Positions 20,794-20,810 of a DNA stretch of 20,810 bases are shown in pieces. The stretch's first letter is position 1. The number at the start of each line of letters is the position of its first letter. The notes beneath the pieces are model-generated. The model was not told where the DNA came from and did no database searches. It saw only the letters and a list, made by a program, of their open reading frames with translations. The DNA comes from DAOUAJ01 sp034433615 (GTDB taxonomy: Bacteria > Chloroflexota > Anaerolineae > DUEN01), in NCBI GenBank assembly GCA_034433615.1, contig DAOUAJ010000081.1, positions 1 to 20,810 of the forward strand, in the 5' to 3' direction. Both the position numbers and the translations under genes were made by a program.

Positions 20794-20810
20794 ATGCCCA
20801 GTGCGGTTAT
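20794..20810 (+). repeat. 17-bp direct repeat, copy 2 (window edge)
   Basis: ATGCCCAGTGCGGTTAT, the second copy of 20708-20724. It is cut by the end of the window, so its full extent is unknown. Confidence 0.6.

Noticed and set aside
20588..20810. A full CRISPR array at the right end
   Set aside because: Only one convincing repeat copy is present. The following GTCAG match is five bases, and the rest of the right end is hairpins and different repeats.

Overview
The window looks like chromosomal DNA of a GC-rich bacterium, most plausibly a member of the Chloroflexota (Anaerolineae-like), probably from a metagenome. This is an inference from gene style and from small GC-rich palindromic elements scattered between and inside genes. 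No rRNA or tRNA gene was seen, so taxonomy is not proven. Genes are closely packed, often overlap by a few bases, and use GTG and TTG starts freely behind good AGGAGG-type ribosome binding sites.

Layout. 1-663: 3' end of a CHAT-domain (caspase-like) protein. 679-1701 (-): zinc alcohol dehydrogenase. 1871-4267 (+): a membrane-anchored protein of unknown function, then rsmI (16S rRNA ribose methyltransferase), likely co-transcribed. 4268-4651: near-consensus sigma-70 promoter (TTGACA-17-TATACT) followed by a possible structured RNA or leader, then a 90-residue SWIM zinc-finger protein. 4925-5317: a non-coding block built of dispersed repeats. 5318-6325: a UPF0104/LPG-synthase-type membrane protein. 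6453-9200: a UDP-glucose dehydrogenase split by a 478-residue LAGLIDADG intein placed directly before its catalytic cysteine. 9207-13123: three M16 metallopeptidase-family genes in a row, two with intact HxxEH and one without. 13134-15264: acpS overlapping a receiver-GAF-histidine kinase gene.

The minus strand then carries a two-gene operon: a Rpn-like PD-(D/E)XK protein with a GLQQ repeat hinge, followed 5 nt later by an orphan JetD-like (DUF3322/DUF2220) Toprim protein whose tail overlaps the kinase gene antisense. Upstream of that operon is a radical SAM protein with a B12-binding-like domain (17632-19050, -). The right end has a type III-A cas10/csm1 that breaks off after 414 codons, exactly where a single 36-nt CRISPR-like repeat begins, followed by GC-rich hairpin repeats.

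Themes. (1) Metabolism and envelope: Ugd and the membrane protein suggest glycan or lipid work, and the M16 trio suggests a proteolytic complex. (2) Nucleic-acid conflict: CHAT, Rpn plus JetD-like, and truncated Cas10 plus a CRISPR-like repeat. (3) A dispersed palindromic element family has entered coding genes in frame. A stretch of 22 identical bases is shared by rsmI and cas10. The most novel candidates are the Rpn/JetD-like operon, the in-frame palindromes in cas10, rsmI and the kinase gene, the candidate RNA at 4376-4503, and the cas10/CRISPR-repeat junction.
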